In this document: positions 16,595-24,944 of the stretch, in pieces
How positions within the stretch are numbered: position 1 is the first letter of the stretch
How the letters are laid out: every line of letters begins with the position of its first letter
Assembly (NCBI RefSeq): GCF_014644435.1
Contig: NZ_BMKR01000003.1
Location: 62,001-126,000, forward strand
Reading direction: 5' to 3'
Length of the DNA: 64,000 nt
DNA from: Paenibacillus albidus
GTDB lineage: Bacteria; Bacillota; Bacilli; Paenibacillales; Paenibacillaceae
Notes under the pieces: generated by a model
Database searches by the model: none
Told to the model about the DNA's origin: nothing
Seen by the model: the letters and a program-made list of their open reading frames with translations, nothing else
Position numbers and translations under genes: made by a program

Positions 16595-17352
16595 GATCGA
16601 CCTGGAAGCAAATCTGGCCGCCCTTTGTGGCGGTCATCTTCTTTTTGGCGGTATGGCAGCTGGCCGTTTCGTTATTCCGGATAGAAGCATGGATTCTGCC
16701 AAGCCCCTCCGGCATCGCCCGTGAATTCACAGGCAACGCATCCGGCATTTGGACGCATACTGCGGCAACGCTGCGGTTGACGATGATCGGCTTTCCAATC
16801 GGCACTGGCGTAGGCCTCGTGGTTGCTTTGCTGCTGCATCTGCTGCCATGGGCCAAGCGCGCTTTTTATCCGCTGCTTATTCTGAGCCAAAACGTCCCTT
16901 CGATCGCGCTTGGGCCGCTGCTCGTCATTTGGTTCGGCTTCGGCCTGCTGCCCAAAATCGTACTCATTACACTCGTCTGCTTCTTTCCCGTTGCGGTGGC
17001 GGCCATGGGCGGACTCGCGCAAAGCGACCGGGTCATGATGAACTATATGAAGATGGCGGGGGCCAGCAAATGGCAGATCTTCACCAAGCTGGAGCTGCCC
17101 CACTCGCTGCCTGCCCTGTTCTCCGGGGTCAAAATTTCCGCTACATATGCCGTAATGGGTGCCGTGGTGGCCGAGTGGATCGGGGCAGACAAGGGAATCG
17201 GCTACTATATGCTGCTGCAAAAATCAGCCTACCGCACCGACCGGATGTTCGTAGCCATCGTCATTATTGTGTTGCTTAGTCTCGTGCTTTTCGCCCTCAT
17301 CGCCCTGCTGGAGAAATGGCTGGTGCGCTGGAAGCCGCGCCGTGATGTATAG
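16591..17352 (+). CDS. thiX: Thiamine precursor ABC transporter, permease
   Basis: Permease of 253 aa, GTG start overlapping the previous stop (GTGA). It has six TM helices and the BPD_transp_1 coupling loop EAA-like segment YMKMAGASKWQIFTKLELP. Partner of ThiY and ThiZ in uptake of thiamine breakdown products or HMP. It belongs to the SsuC/TauC-like permease group, and the assignment to thiamine rests on the riboswitch and ThiY. Confidence 0.92.
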   Translation: MRSTWKQIWPPFVAVIFFLAVWQLAVSLFRIEAWILPSPSGIAREFTGNASGIWTHTAATLRLTMIGFPIGTGVGLVVALLLHLLPWAKRAFYPLLILSQNVPSIALGPLLVIWFGFGLLPKIVLITLVCFFPVAVAAMGGLAQSDRVMMNYMKMAGASKWQIFTKLELPHSLPALFSGVKISATYAVMGAVVAEWIGADKGIGYYMLLQKSAYRTDRMFVAIVIIVLLSLVLFALIALLEKWLVRWKPRRDV

Positions 17353-17368
17353 AAAGGAGGAACTAACC

Positions 17369-18217
17369 ATGTCCCAACCCAGCGATTCTCCCGTTCAAGA
17401 ACAACCCGTTTATGGCACTGACACGCGCAGAACCTCCCCTTTGCCGGCAGCGCTTGAGGTCAGCGGCGTCTCCAAAGCCTTTACCCACCGCCGCAAGGTG
17501 ACCCCTGTGCTGAACAATGTATCCCTTCGGGTAGAGCCGCAGGAATTCGTCTCTATTGTCGGTCCTTCCGGCTGCGGCAAAAGCACCTTGTTCCATATCA
17601 TCGGCGGCCTGGAAACACCGGATGCCGGCACGGTAAGCATGAACGGCCGCCTCCTCACCGGGCAGCGGGGTGAGATCAGCTATATGCCGCAGCAGCCTGC
17701 CTTGTTTCCCTGGCGGACCATCCTGGATAATGTGCTGCTGGCCGGCGAGCTCAAAGGCGCGCTCGGCGAAGGAGCGCGTGAAGAAGCCCGGCAGTGGCTG
17801 GACAAAGTAGGCCTGGCCGGCTTCGAGCGGGCCTACCCCCATATGCTGTCCGGCGGGATGCAGCAGCGGGCGGCCTTTCTGCGGGCCTTGCTGGCCCCGC
17901 AGGAGCTGATGCTGCTGGATGAGCCGTTCAGCGCGCTTGATGCGCTCACCCGCAGCGCCATGCAGCGTTGGCTTCTGGAGCTATGGGAAGCGAACCGCCG
18001 CTCCGTGCTGTTCATCACCCATAATATTGAGGAAGCGCTGCTGCTGTCCAGCCGGATCTATGTCTTCTCCGGACGGCCCGGCTCTATCCTGCACACTGTG
18101 GACATCCCCTTCCCGCGCCCGCGCCGGGAAGAGATCACCGACTCGCCCGAATTCCTGAAGCTGAAGCGGCAGCTGTCGGATTGGATGCGGGAGGAACAGG
18201 AGAAGGGGCGGAAGTAG
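17369..18217 (+). CDS. thiZ: Thiamine precursor ABC transporter, ATPase
   Basis: ATPase of 282 aa, ATG 17369 with a perfect AAAGGAGG 8 nt upstream. A 30-aa N-terminal extension precedes the domain. Walker A GPSGCGKST, Q-loop MPQQPALFPWR, signature LSGGMQQRAA, Walker B LMLLDEPFSALD and H-loop ITHNIEEAL are all intact. Typical of the SsuB/TauB-like group that drives ThiX. Last gene of the operon; no convincing terminator was seen after it. Confidence 0.92.
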   Translation: MSQPSDSPVQEQPVYGTDTRRTSPLPAALEVSGVSKAFTHRRKVTPVLNNVSLRVEPQEFVSIVGPSGCGKSTLFHIIGGLETPDAGTVSMNGRLLTGQRGEISYMPQQPALFPWRTILDNVLLAGELKGALGEGAREEARQWLDKVGLAGFERAYPHMLSGGMQQRAAFLRALLAPQELMLLDEPFSALDALTRSAMQRWLLELWEANRRSVLFITHNIEEALLLSSRIYVFSGRPGSILHTVDIPFPRPRREEITDSPEFLKLKRQLSDWMREEQEKGRK

Positions 18218-18334
18218 CCGGCTGCGGGTTCTGGGTTGGAAGCATGTGCGCCTGGGCTAAAGCATGCGCCCAGCTCAAAGCATGCCTCGCGGCCGCTAGA
18301 ACAACCAACGTTTCAGCGTTGCTCCAACCTGCAC

Positions 18335-18459
18335 GGACTGAGAATCCGCTATCTTCTGTAACTAATCCATATCTCCGTTTTCGCGGACTCAGATTCAGCT
18401 ATACATGCCGAAAAACCTTGAAATCGCTCCCTTTGTCGGGATTAGCGGATCTGTAGTCC
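18335..18459. repeat. Intergenic word array A (three copies of a ~20-bp word)
   Basis: Word CGGACT-N6-CCGCTAT-like at 18335 (+), 18385 (+) and inverted at 18442-18459. Spacings are 50 and 57 bp. A fourth inverted copy expected near 18510 is not recognisable. The 18218-18585 stretch holds no convincing gene. Confidence 0.7.
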
Positions 18460-18585
18460 GCATCTGCTGATAAGCAGTCTTGAAGCACTGCCCGCAACCC
18501 CTTACAGCTGTAAACGACGCTAATCTCCCACTGTCTTATACACACATTTTTCAATATAGCATTAAGTCCAGGCTGCATATTTAGT

Positions 18586-18614
18586 TTGTCCAATTACTAA
18601 CTGCGCGCTATAAT
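18586..18614 (+). promoter_or_regulatory. Promoter of the frameshifted regulator-like gene
   Basis: TTGTCC (18586-18591), 17-bp spacer, perfect TATAAT (18609-18614). It is 125 bp upstream of the start codon at 18739 and drives a leader containing a strong hairpin. Confidence 0.7.
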
Positions 18615-18640
18615 AGCAGCATATAGGGTCGTGAAGAACA

Positions 18641-18702
18641 CGCCGCTTGAATACAGGAACATCCTCCTTTTTTAAGGTAGGGATGACTGCATTCAAGCGG
18701 CG
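18641..18702 (+). terminator. Leader hairpin with T-rich tail, possible attenuator
   Basis: Perfect 12-bp stem CGCCGCTTGAAT (18641-18652) and ATTCAAGCGGCG (18691-18702), continued inwards by CAG/CTG, followed by TTTGTTTTAT. It lies inside the leader between the promoter and the start codon, so it could terminate transcription early. No known riboswitch aptamer was recognised in it. Confidence 0.6.
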
Positions 18703-18738
18703 TTTGTTTTATAAATTTACTTACGGGGGAGAACACCA

Positions 18739-19394
18739 ATGTCGCGGTTTGATCAGCAGTATGAGGAATGGCTGCACAGTAACTTGGCTGTAGAGAGGAA
18801 TCCAAGAAGAACAGAGTTGTTACAAAAAGGTTTGGGACACGGAACTGTAGAGTTCTTACGCTCTGTCTGGTTCCCGGCGGTCGGCAATTTCAGTCACTTG
18901 CTTCCCGAATGGGAAGTGCGGGATTTCGGGAACGGGTACCGCTATTTGGATCTGGCCTATATGCCTGATGGAGCAAAAGGCGGATAGAAATCCAGGGATT
19001 TGGACCTCATGCCAGAGATCTGGATGTCCGGCGGTTCAAGGATTTATGCAGGCGGCATTGCTTGCTGTCTTTGGATGGTTGGACTTTTCTGCCCGTAGCC
19101 TATCCTTCAATTGTTGAGGAGCCCAAGCAATGCCAGCAGCTGGTGCTCTCGTTTATAGGCAAGTTTATCGCGTCGGACGTCCACTCCACTTTGTCCTGGC
19201 TGGAAGCCGAAACGGTACGATTCTCGCGCCGTCTGTTACGGCCTTTCACCCCCTTGGAGCTGGCCGGCCATCTTAGAATATGTGACCGGCAAGCCAGACG
19301 CATACTGCATAATCTGGTTGATCTGCAAATACTGTACATCTCCAGCGGCCAAGAGCGAGCCCAAACCTACAAGCTGCGATCATTGACTGAATAG
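18739..19394 (+). pseudogene. Putative nuclease-fold/winged-helix regulator, broken by a 1-nt deletion
   Basis: Two adjacent frames form one protein of about 218 aa if a single A is restored at 18984/18985, turning GGCGGATAG into GGCGGAATAG. The first part reads RNPRRTELLQKGLGHGTVEF ... YRYLDLAYMPDGAKGG and the second IEIQGFGPHARDLDVRRF ... GWTFLPVAYPSIVEE. D (LDLAY) followed by E-x-Q (IEIQG) resembles a PD-(D/E)xK fold, and the C-terminus (LELAGHLRICDRQARRILHN) looks like a DNA-binding winged helix. The start ATG 18739 follows GGGGGAG. Function is not known; the broken frame may be real or a sequencing error. Confidence 0.75.
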
Positions 19395-19423
19395 GTACGG
19401 GCCCATACAACTTGTACATGAGC

Positions 19424-19598
19424 GGACTCAGATTCCGCTATTCTCTATATTATCTCCGTAACATGAGGAAGCAGGACTCAGATTCCGCTATTTGAGCAGC
19501 AGCACCTTATTAAAGCGCTGTTCACGGCTATTAGCGGAACTACAGTCCGTGAACTTGCGAAAAAACACAAAACTAAGCGAATAGCGGAATTACAGTCC
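19424..19598. repeat. Intergenic word array B (+ + - -)
   Basis: The 18-bp core GGACTCAGATTCCGCTAT occurs at 19424 and 19474; inverted variants lie at 19530-19547 and 19581-19598. Left-edge spacings are 50, 56 and 51 bp. Words 1 and 4 and words 2 and 3 are complementary, so the whole array can fold into nested stems. It fills the gap 19395-19730, which otherwise holds nothing recognisable. Confidence 0.8.
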
Positions 19599-19730
19599 AC
19601 CTTGGGCGACCTGCCTAAATTCTGCAGATCTCGGTACATGCAGACCCACTAGCATTCTCTAAGCTGTACATATCCTGTCATTATACCTTGCCCGAAGCCG
19701 CCATTATAGCGCCTTTGCGAATTACAGTGT

Positions 19731-21584
19731 CTATAAAGACAGCAGCCGGCCCGATTCAGTGTGAGCTTTCAGCAGCAACGCCGTTTCATGCGGATGAGAG
19801 AGCGGAAAGTGGTGACCATAGGGCAACCGTTCAACGGGCAAATGACGGTAACGCTCCGGAATCTCATAGTTTGTGTCATGCGTTCCCCAGATCATACGCA
19901 CTTTCCCCGCGTCCCACTGCTCGGGATTCAGCTCAAAACTCTCGCTGCGGGTCAACTGCGCCAGAACTCCGGCAAGGGTTGTTCTAACTCTTGGAGAGCG
20001 CAGCTCCCCAAGCACATACTGTACATACTCCGGCGGGATATCCGCTTCCGTATCAAAACAGCTCTCCGCGACCAGCGCTGCCTTGAGCGATTTCGCGGTT
20101 ATCCGCGAGAGCAGCTTTTTTGTGATATAGGGATATTTCCATTTAGAAGGAGCCGGATGAAATACCGGCTGCAGCAGCACCAGGGAATGGATACGGTCCG
20201 GAATCTGTTCCATGACCTTGGCGGCCAGCAGGGCACCGTAGGAATGTCCGACCAGCGTAACCGGAGTATTATGGACTGTGATGGCATCAACAAGGGCCTG
20301 GACATGGCCCGCCAGTATATTTCCCTGGTGATGGTATGGCGTACGGCCCATGCCGGGCAGATCGGCCAGCCAGATCCTGGTGTGCCCAAGCTCCCGTGCC
20401 AGAGGCAGCAAAACATCCGCGCCGCTAAAGGTCCCCGGCACAATAAGAATGGGAGCTCCAGCCCCGTTGCAGTTCTCCACTGTAGCCAGAGTACCTCTTC
20501 GGCCCAGAGCATAAGGCACCGGGAGGTCTGACGGATGGGAAAGCCGGTAGTCCAGATCAGCGATGACACGGGGAAGGATGGCCCCTTTCAGGGCATAATC
20601 CAGTCCATATTTGTGCTGAATTCGCCGCGTATTCTCCAGTGGATAGTCCCTATTCACAATAAAATCCAGCGACTCCGGAGGAATCCCCAGCTTGCGTCCC
20701 AGCCGGCTGCCAAGTGCCGCGGATACCAGTGACGGAGGGATGGCAGCCAGTGGCCCGGGTACGCGGAGTTCCCGGGAGATTTCGGCCAGGAGCTGCGGCA
20801 TATGCGGGCTTTCCTGCTGCGAATCCAGCACATAATAGGTCTGGGTTTCCGGCTGGTCCTCCAGGGCAAGCGCAGTGATGAATGCTGCCAGATGATCCAC
20901 ATGGACAAGCGGCAGCCAATATCTCTTTCCTCCCGGTGAAACGGCCATCAGCTTGTTGCGGACCGCATGCACCATCACCCCAAGTCCCCCAAGCTGCTCG
21001 GTAGCACCCGTTGCCGTATCCCCAATGACCACACCCGGATGCACTACGGAAAGCGGGTATCCCGCCGCCTGTGCAGCCTGCCTGAGATGAAGATCGGCCA
21101 GAAACTTCATTCGCTCATAAGGAGGCTCATGCGCCAGAGAAGCCTGCAGCGCCTGCGGATCAGCCAAATCCTGCCCGCTGACCGGACTCTTGAATCCGAC
21201 GATATGAATAAACTGCTTGAGGCCCCGGTACGCATGTATCCTGTCCGCCAGCCCGGCCATTTGCCGGGCCGCTTCCGCAAATACCCCCCGCGCCTCGCTC
21301 TCGCCAAGCTGTATATCCATCGGCCCCCCGGCATGAATAATGTGGTCCACCGTGCAGACCCGCTGCAGATCCCCGGCGCCAAGCCCCAGCAGCGGCTGGG
21401 TTAAATCCCCCGTTACCGCCGTAATGGCGGGATGATGCTCCAGACCCAGCCGCTTCAGCAGCAACGTGAACTTCGGGATGGAACGCACCAGGACGGTCAG
21501 AGTGTCTCCCTGCTGCAGGACTGCCTTGAGAATGTTCTGCCCGATAAATCCGGTGCCTCCGGTAAGAAATATATGCGACATCAT
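19731..21584 (-). CDS. SDR/epimerase-like reductase fused to an alpha/beta hydrolase
   Basis: Protein of 617 aa made of two enzymes. The N-terminal 360 aa is an extended short-chain dehydrogenase: GGTGFIGQNI (NAD(P) site), YERMK (YxxxK catalytic pair), and a thioester reductase/epimerase-like body. The C-terminal 250 aa is an alpha/beta hydrolase with nucleophile GHSYGA, an acid in IWGTHD and His in YGHHFPL. Start ATG 21584 (or 21581) follows GGGGAG. The gene is controlled by the adjacent TetR protein, whose operator variant lies 18 bp upstream. Substrate is unknown; a lipid or polyketide-like acyl compound is possible. Confidence 0.85.
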   Translation of the reverse strand: MMSHIFLTGGTGFIGQNILKAVLQQGDTLTVLVRSIPKFTLLLKRLGLEHHPAITAVTGDLTQPLLGLGAGDLQRVCTVDHIIHAGGPMDIQLGESEARGVFAEAARQMAGLADRIHAYRGLKQFIHIVGFKSPVSGQDLADPQALQASLAHEPPYERMKFLADLHLRQAAQAAGYPLSVVHPGVVIGDTATGATEQLGGLGVMVHAVRNKLMAVSPGGKRYWLPLVHVDHLAAFITALALEDQPETQTYYVLDSQQESPHMPQLLAEISRELRVPGPLAAIPPSLVSAALGSRLGRKLGIPPESLDFIVNRDYPLENTRRIQHKYGLDYALKGAILPRVIADLDYRLSHPSDLPVPYALGRRGTLATVENCNGAGAPILIVPGTFSGADVLLPLARELGHTRIWLADLPGMGRTPYHHQGNILAGHVQALVDAITVHNTPVTLVGHSYGALLAAKVMEQIPDRIHSLVLLQPVFHPAPSKWKYPYITKKLLSRITAKSLKAALVAESCFDTEADIPPEYVQYVLGELRSPRVRTTLAGVLAQLTRSESFELNPEQWDAGKVRMIWGTHDTNYEIPERYRHLPVERLPYGHHFPLSHPHETALLLKAHTESGRLLSL

Positions 21585-21602
21585 TTCAGCTCCCCTCAAA
21601 TA

Positions 21603-21624
21603 ATTAGTACTAAACGGTACTAAT
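21603..21624. promoter_or_regulatory. TetR operator variant before the fusion gene
   Basis: ATTAGTAC-N6-GTACTAAT at 21603-21624, sharing both 8-bp arms with the palindrome over the tetR start at 22206-22243. It lies between the tetR stop and the fusion gene start. Confidence 0.75.
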
Positions 21625-21637
21625 ACATACAAAAAAA

Positions 21638-22213
21638 TTACTTTAGCAAAACTGCTAAAGCTTGAAGCGAATGGTGCATATGGCTCTCATCCTGACCGGC
21701 ATGACGCAAAAACAACGCTCCCTCAACCGTGGACAGAATTAAAGCAGAGACAGCCTGCACCGGCAAATCGGCTTTCAGTTCTCCTGTCTGTGTCCCCTCC
21801 CGGATTAATTGTTCAATCACGGCCAGCTGGCTCTGAAAGAACCCGCCGATTCTCTGCCTGATCTCTTCGGCCTGGGGCGGAGTCTGGGTATACAGGGTCA
21901 AAAATGGACACCCGCCCAAACAGTCGGTATCCTGCTCGGTCAGCAGCCCCAGCAGCTTGTGCAGGCGCTCCATAACAGGCAGCTCCGTCTGAGCTGCAAT
22001 ATAGGTAATAACGCTGCTGTACTGCTCCACCATTAACCTGATAATTTCTGTCAGAAGCTCCTCCTTGCTTTTAAAATAATAATAAATGTTCGTCTTGGAA
22101 ACTTTGCTCTCCGTCACAATATCATCCATGCTGGTGGCCAGATATCCTTTTTTCAAAAACAGGTCCTTCCCCACCTGCAAGGCTGTTTCGCGGTTAGATG
22201 GTTTTGTTCTCAT
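21638..22213 (-). CDS. TetR/AcrR-family regulator
   Basis: Protein of 191 aa. HTH at residues 10-50 (LFLKKGYLATSMDDIVTESK, then SKTNIYYYFKSKEEL). The C-terminal ligand domain contains a CLGGCPF motif typical of the TetR_C subgroup that often controls adjacent oxidoreductases. The start ATG 22213 lies inside a 38-bp perfect palindrome and has no ribosome binding site, so the mRNA may be leaderless or start elsewhere. It lies upstream of the reductase-hydrolase gene in the same direction and likely represses both. Confidence 0.9.
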   Translation of the reverse strand: MRTKPSNRETALQVGKDLFLKKGYLATSMDDIVTESKVSKTNIYYYFKSKEELLTEIIRLMVEQYSSVITYIAAQTELPVMERLHKLLGLLTEQDTDCLGGCPFLTLYTQTPPQAEEIRQRIGGFFQSQLAVIEQLIREGTQTGELKADLPVQAVSALILSTVEGALFLRHAGQDESHMHHSLQALAVLLK

Positions 22214-22243
22214 ATTAGTACTGTACAGTACTAATATGAGAAC
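22206..22243. promoter_or_regulatory. 38-bp perfect palindrome, TetR operator over the tetR start
   Basis: Arms GTTCTCATATTAGTACTGT and its exact reverse complement meet at 22224/22225. The core ATTAGTAC ... GTACTAAT recurs at 21603-21624. The tetR start codon (22211-22213) lies in the left arm. Strong sign of autorepression. Confidence 0.85.
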
Positions 22244-22355
22244 TGTCAAGAAAGTTCTCTAATGACTACAGGCAGGCACTCACGGAAATAATACCTTTAG
22301 CTTCCTATTCCAGAACTGTTGCCCTTCAGTTCCATACCAAGGAGATTCAAGAGCC

Positions 22356-22580
22356 ATGAAAATTGTAGCTATATATTTCATCCTCGCTTTGTTAGTACTG
22401 GCGATGATCCTCTCAGTCGATATGTTGTCAGGCATGAGTTTATTTGAATCATTTCACTCTATCCGGGCGGTTCTAGCCAACACAAGCATACAGGAGGTGA
22501 TCACCATGGTGTTTTTTCTTTCCCTTCCTTTTATCAATGCCATTGCCGCAGCTGTGCGGAAAGGAAACTCCCGGAGATAG
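22356..22580 (+). CDS. Small two-TM protein next to the ger operon
   Basis: 74 aa with two hydrophobic stretches (IYFILALLVLAMILSV and VITMVFFLSLPFINAIAAA) and a basic tail. AAGGAG is 11 nt before ATG 22356. It is convergent with the gerB-type gene, 10 bp apart. Not recognised; short membrane proteins are sometimes found with ger loci, so a germination link is possible but not shown. Confidence 0.6.
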   Translation: MKIVAIYFILALLVLAMILSVDMLSGMSLFESFHSIRAVLANTSIQEVITMVFFLSLPFINAIAAAVRKGNSRR

Positions 22581-22590
22581 CCTAGCGCCC

Positions 22591-23688
22591 TTACCGCAAT
22601 AGCCCGAATCTTTTACGTATCCGGTGGACAATGAACAGCAGGATAGGAATGACCGCACACAACACGGGCAAGATATACCGCAAAAAAACTCCCCCCTCTT
22701 CCATATGCCTTGGATAATTCTCTGCACTGATAAATGAACTGAACAGAACGACAACACCAACAGGAACGGCCAGCTTTCGGGTATCTTGCACCTTGAATAA
22801 ATCCGCAGTCACCGCTATGGCAGCATAACAATACAGGGTCATTTTAAAAAACACACCTATAATTAAAGTTAAAATAACAAGGGCATCCAGCCGCTGGATA
22901 AAATTTGCCAGGTTAACCAGCGTTATCGTTGTGTACATGGGAAAGGTAGCTCTGTGATATACGTCCTCTCCAAGTACAGACATCTCAATAGCATGCGTCA
23001 CACAAAGCAGAATGCCGCTTAAAACAATGGCACCTACCCCCGTTTTTCCGGACAGACGGGATTCTTTCAGATGTGGCAAGACCGTAGTAATGCAGACCAG
23101 CTCGCCAAAAGGGAAAATCCAAATATTGGGATAGGCCGACCTGAAGGCCTGCCTCCAATCTGCAGCATGCAGCGGAAACAAATTTTTAAAGTCAACCAGC
23201 CCCGCAGCAATCACGACAAAACTGCATATAAAACCCAAAACAAAAATAACGGCCAGATAAATTTCCGCCGTTCTGGCAAACACTTCAAGCCCCTTATTCA
23301 GTATATACATGACAGCAATGACCATGATGGCATTGATGATAAATACCGGCGTCCGGTCATAGGAAGCTGCAATCAACAGATCACCGGCTTCGCGCAGGTT
23401 TCTGGAGCCATTAAACATAAAGACAGGAATGTACAGCAAACTCAGCGGCCATCCAATAGTCCGGCCCAGAATTTTCCGGGTATACCCGCTTATGATCAGA
23501 CCGGGATATTGACGGGATAAATCATGATATACCAGATATAGAAGCACACCTCCAGGCAAGGCAAGCAGGATCGATAACCATACCGCATGTCCGCTTTCAA
23601 GCCCGATGGGAACCACAATGGCCGTCCCTAATTCAAACAAAATAATCATGGCAAACAATTGATTGGTACCAATGACCTCTTTTCTCAT
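22591..23688 (-). CDS. Spore germination protein, GerAB/GerKB-type permease
   Basis: Integral membrane protein of 365 aa with about ten TM helices, member of the amino acid/polyamine/organocation-like GerAB family (NQLFAMIILFELGTAIVVPI at the start). In the spore inner membrane this subunit binds the germinant. Third gene of the A-C-B operon. It ends in a basic tail. Germinant cannot be predicted. Confidence 0.92.
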   Translation of the reverse strand: MRKEVIGTNQLFAMIILFELGTAIVVPIGLESGHAVWLSILLALPGGVLLYLVYHDLSRQYPGLIISGYTRKILGRTIGWPLSLLYIPVFMFNGSRNLREAGDLLIAASYDRTPVFIINAIMVIAVMYILNKGLEVFARTAEIYLAVIFVLGFICSFVVIAAGLVDFKNLFPLHAADWRQAFRSAYPNIWIFPFGELVCITTVLPHLKESRLSGKTGVGAIVLSGILLCVTHAIEMSVLGEDVYHRATFPMYTTITLVNLANFIQRLDALVILTLIIGVFFKMTLYCYAAIAVTADLFKVQDTRKLAVPVGVVVLFSSFISAENYPRHMEEGGVFLRYILPVLCAVIPILLFIVHRIRKRFGLLR

Positions 23689-23709
23689 AGCCTATGCTCC
23701 GCTTCTTCT

Positions 23710-24924
23710 TCAGTTGGATTCATCTTTATTCTGCAGGTACGGCTTCAATCTCATTCCTGTACCCCTGATATGAGCCTCTACACGAACATCCAGCTTCCCT
23801 TGGGCGAACAAGGAGCTCCAATCCTCTTTCACCGCTTCCCACTCCTTGGGACGGAGACGTTTCAGTTCATTGCCGAAATCAAAAATATCACTTTCCAGCC
23901 GCTGAGCCGCCTGTATGGAGCGGATGGCCGCTTCTTTCGTCTGCTTCGCCAATTGCTCCTCCAGTTTCGCGATCTCGTCACCGTTGCTTAAATCCATAAA
24001 TCCCCGTGTTTCACTTATCTTTCCTTCCTCCTGGATGTGAACATGAAAGACGGGTACTCCCTCCCGAAGTTCTACGTTTATAGCCGTTTTGGAATAATTA
24101 ATATCAACTGCAACCGATGCTTCCGACCCCTCTGTATCAATGTTGACTGTGGTCTGATCGATCTTGTTCTGAACCCATAAAACCCCCTTGGCCTCGGAGC
24201 CCTCCAGCCACGTTACCAGTTTTCCTTTTTTAAACACGCCAAGACCGCTTATCGCGGGAATAGCTTTCACTTCCGTCTGTTCCAGGTTTGCTTTTTTCTT
24301 GCCTTCTTCCTTGTCTCCTATAACCCGGATCCCACTGATGACCACCTCACCTTCTCCAGTGATTCCATTAATCAACTCAAAAATAGTAATATCCCTGTTT
24401 TCTCCCCAGATTGCCGCCGTGTTTCTAACCTTCTTGACCAAGCCCATGGCGGGAAGGCTCTCTATAGGCAGCAGGATTTTCATTATAGAATTGGCATCAT
24501 CGCCTCTTGAAACCAGAACGGTAGCGTTCAACCTGAGCTCGTGAGACCTTTCAAACACATCAAAAATATCATCTATGCCGCTTCTGGCCATGTCCTCCCC
24601 GATAACCACAAGCTGCGTATGGGCAAAAAACAGCTGTCTTGCCGCCTTTTTGGAGGTTTTGCGCAATGCTCCAAATAAAGTTCTGTCCGTTGCGGAATAG
24701 ACCGTAATGGTAGGTTGTCCTGTACTGGCTCCCATGCTTGTAGCTGTCGAGGAAGGATTCACAATCTGAAAGGTGACCCGATATTCATCCTTATCCGGGG
24801 CTTTATCGATTCCCATGCCGGTTACGATCGCCATTTCATTCAATTCCCGGCTGTTCCAGCAGCTTGTCAGCAGCATAACTGCAAGCATACAAAATACGGT
24901 TAGCAGCAGCCTTTTACCCTTCAT
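23710..24924 (-). CDS. Spore germination lipoprotein, Ger(x)C family
   Basis: Lipoprotein of 404 aa with signal peptide and lipobox (LAVMLLTSCWNSRELNE; CW-x-RE is the GerC hallmark). Its three-domain extracellular body ends in charged helices. It is anchored on the outer face of the spore inner membrane as part of the germinant receptor. Lies between the A and B subunit genes. Confidence 0.93.
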   Translation of the reverse strand: MKGKRLLLTVFCMLAVMLLTSCWNSRELNEMAIVTGMGIDKAPDKDEYRVTFQIVNPSSTATSMGASTGQPTITVYSATDRTLFGALRKTSKKAARQLFFAHTQLVVIGEDMARSGIDDIFDVFERSHELRLNATVLVSRGDDANSIMKILLPIESLPAMGLVKKVRNTAAIWGENRDITIFELINGITGEGEVVISGIRVIGDKEEGKKKANLEQTEVKAIPAISGLGVFKKGKLVTWLEGSEAKGVLWVQNKIDQTTVNIDTEGSEASVAVDINYSKTAINVELREGVPVFHVHIQEEGKISETRGFMDLSNGDEIAKLEEQLAKQTKEAAIRSIQAAQRLESDIFDFGNELKRLRPKEWEAVKEDWSSLFAQGKLDVRVEAHIRGTGMRLKPYLQNKDESN

Positions 24925-24944
24925 CCGGTTTCCAAGCCCCCTTG

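Noticed and set aside
18335..19598. Possible CRISPR array because of regular ~20-bp repeats
   Set aside because: Repeats are in both orientations, degenerate, only three to four units, and spacers between them are partly conserved in other copies; no cas genes nearby.
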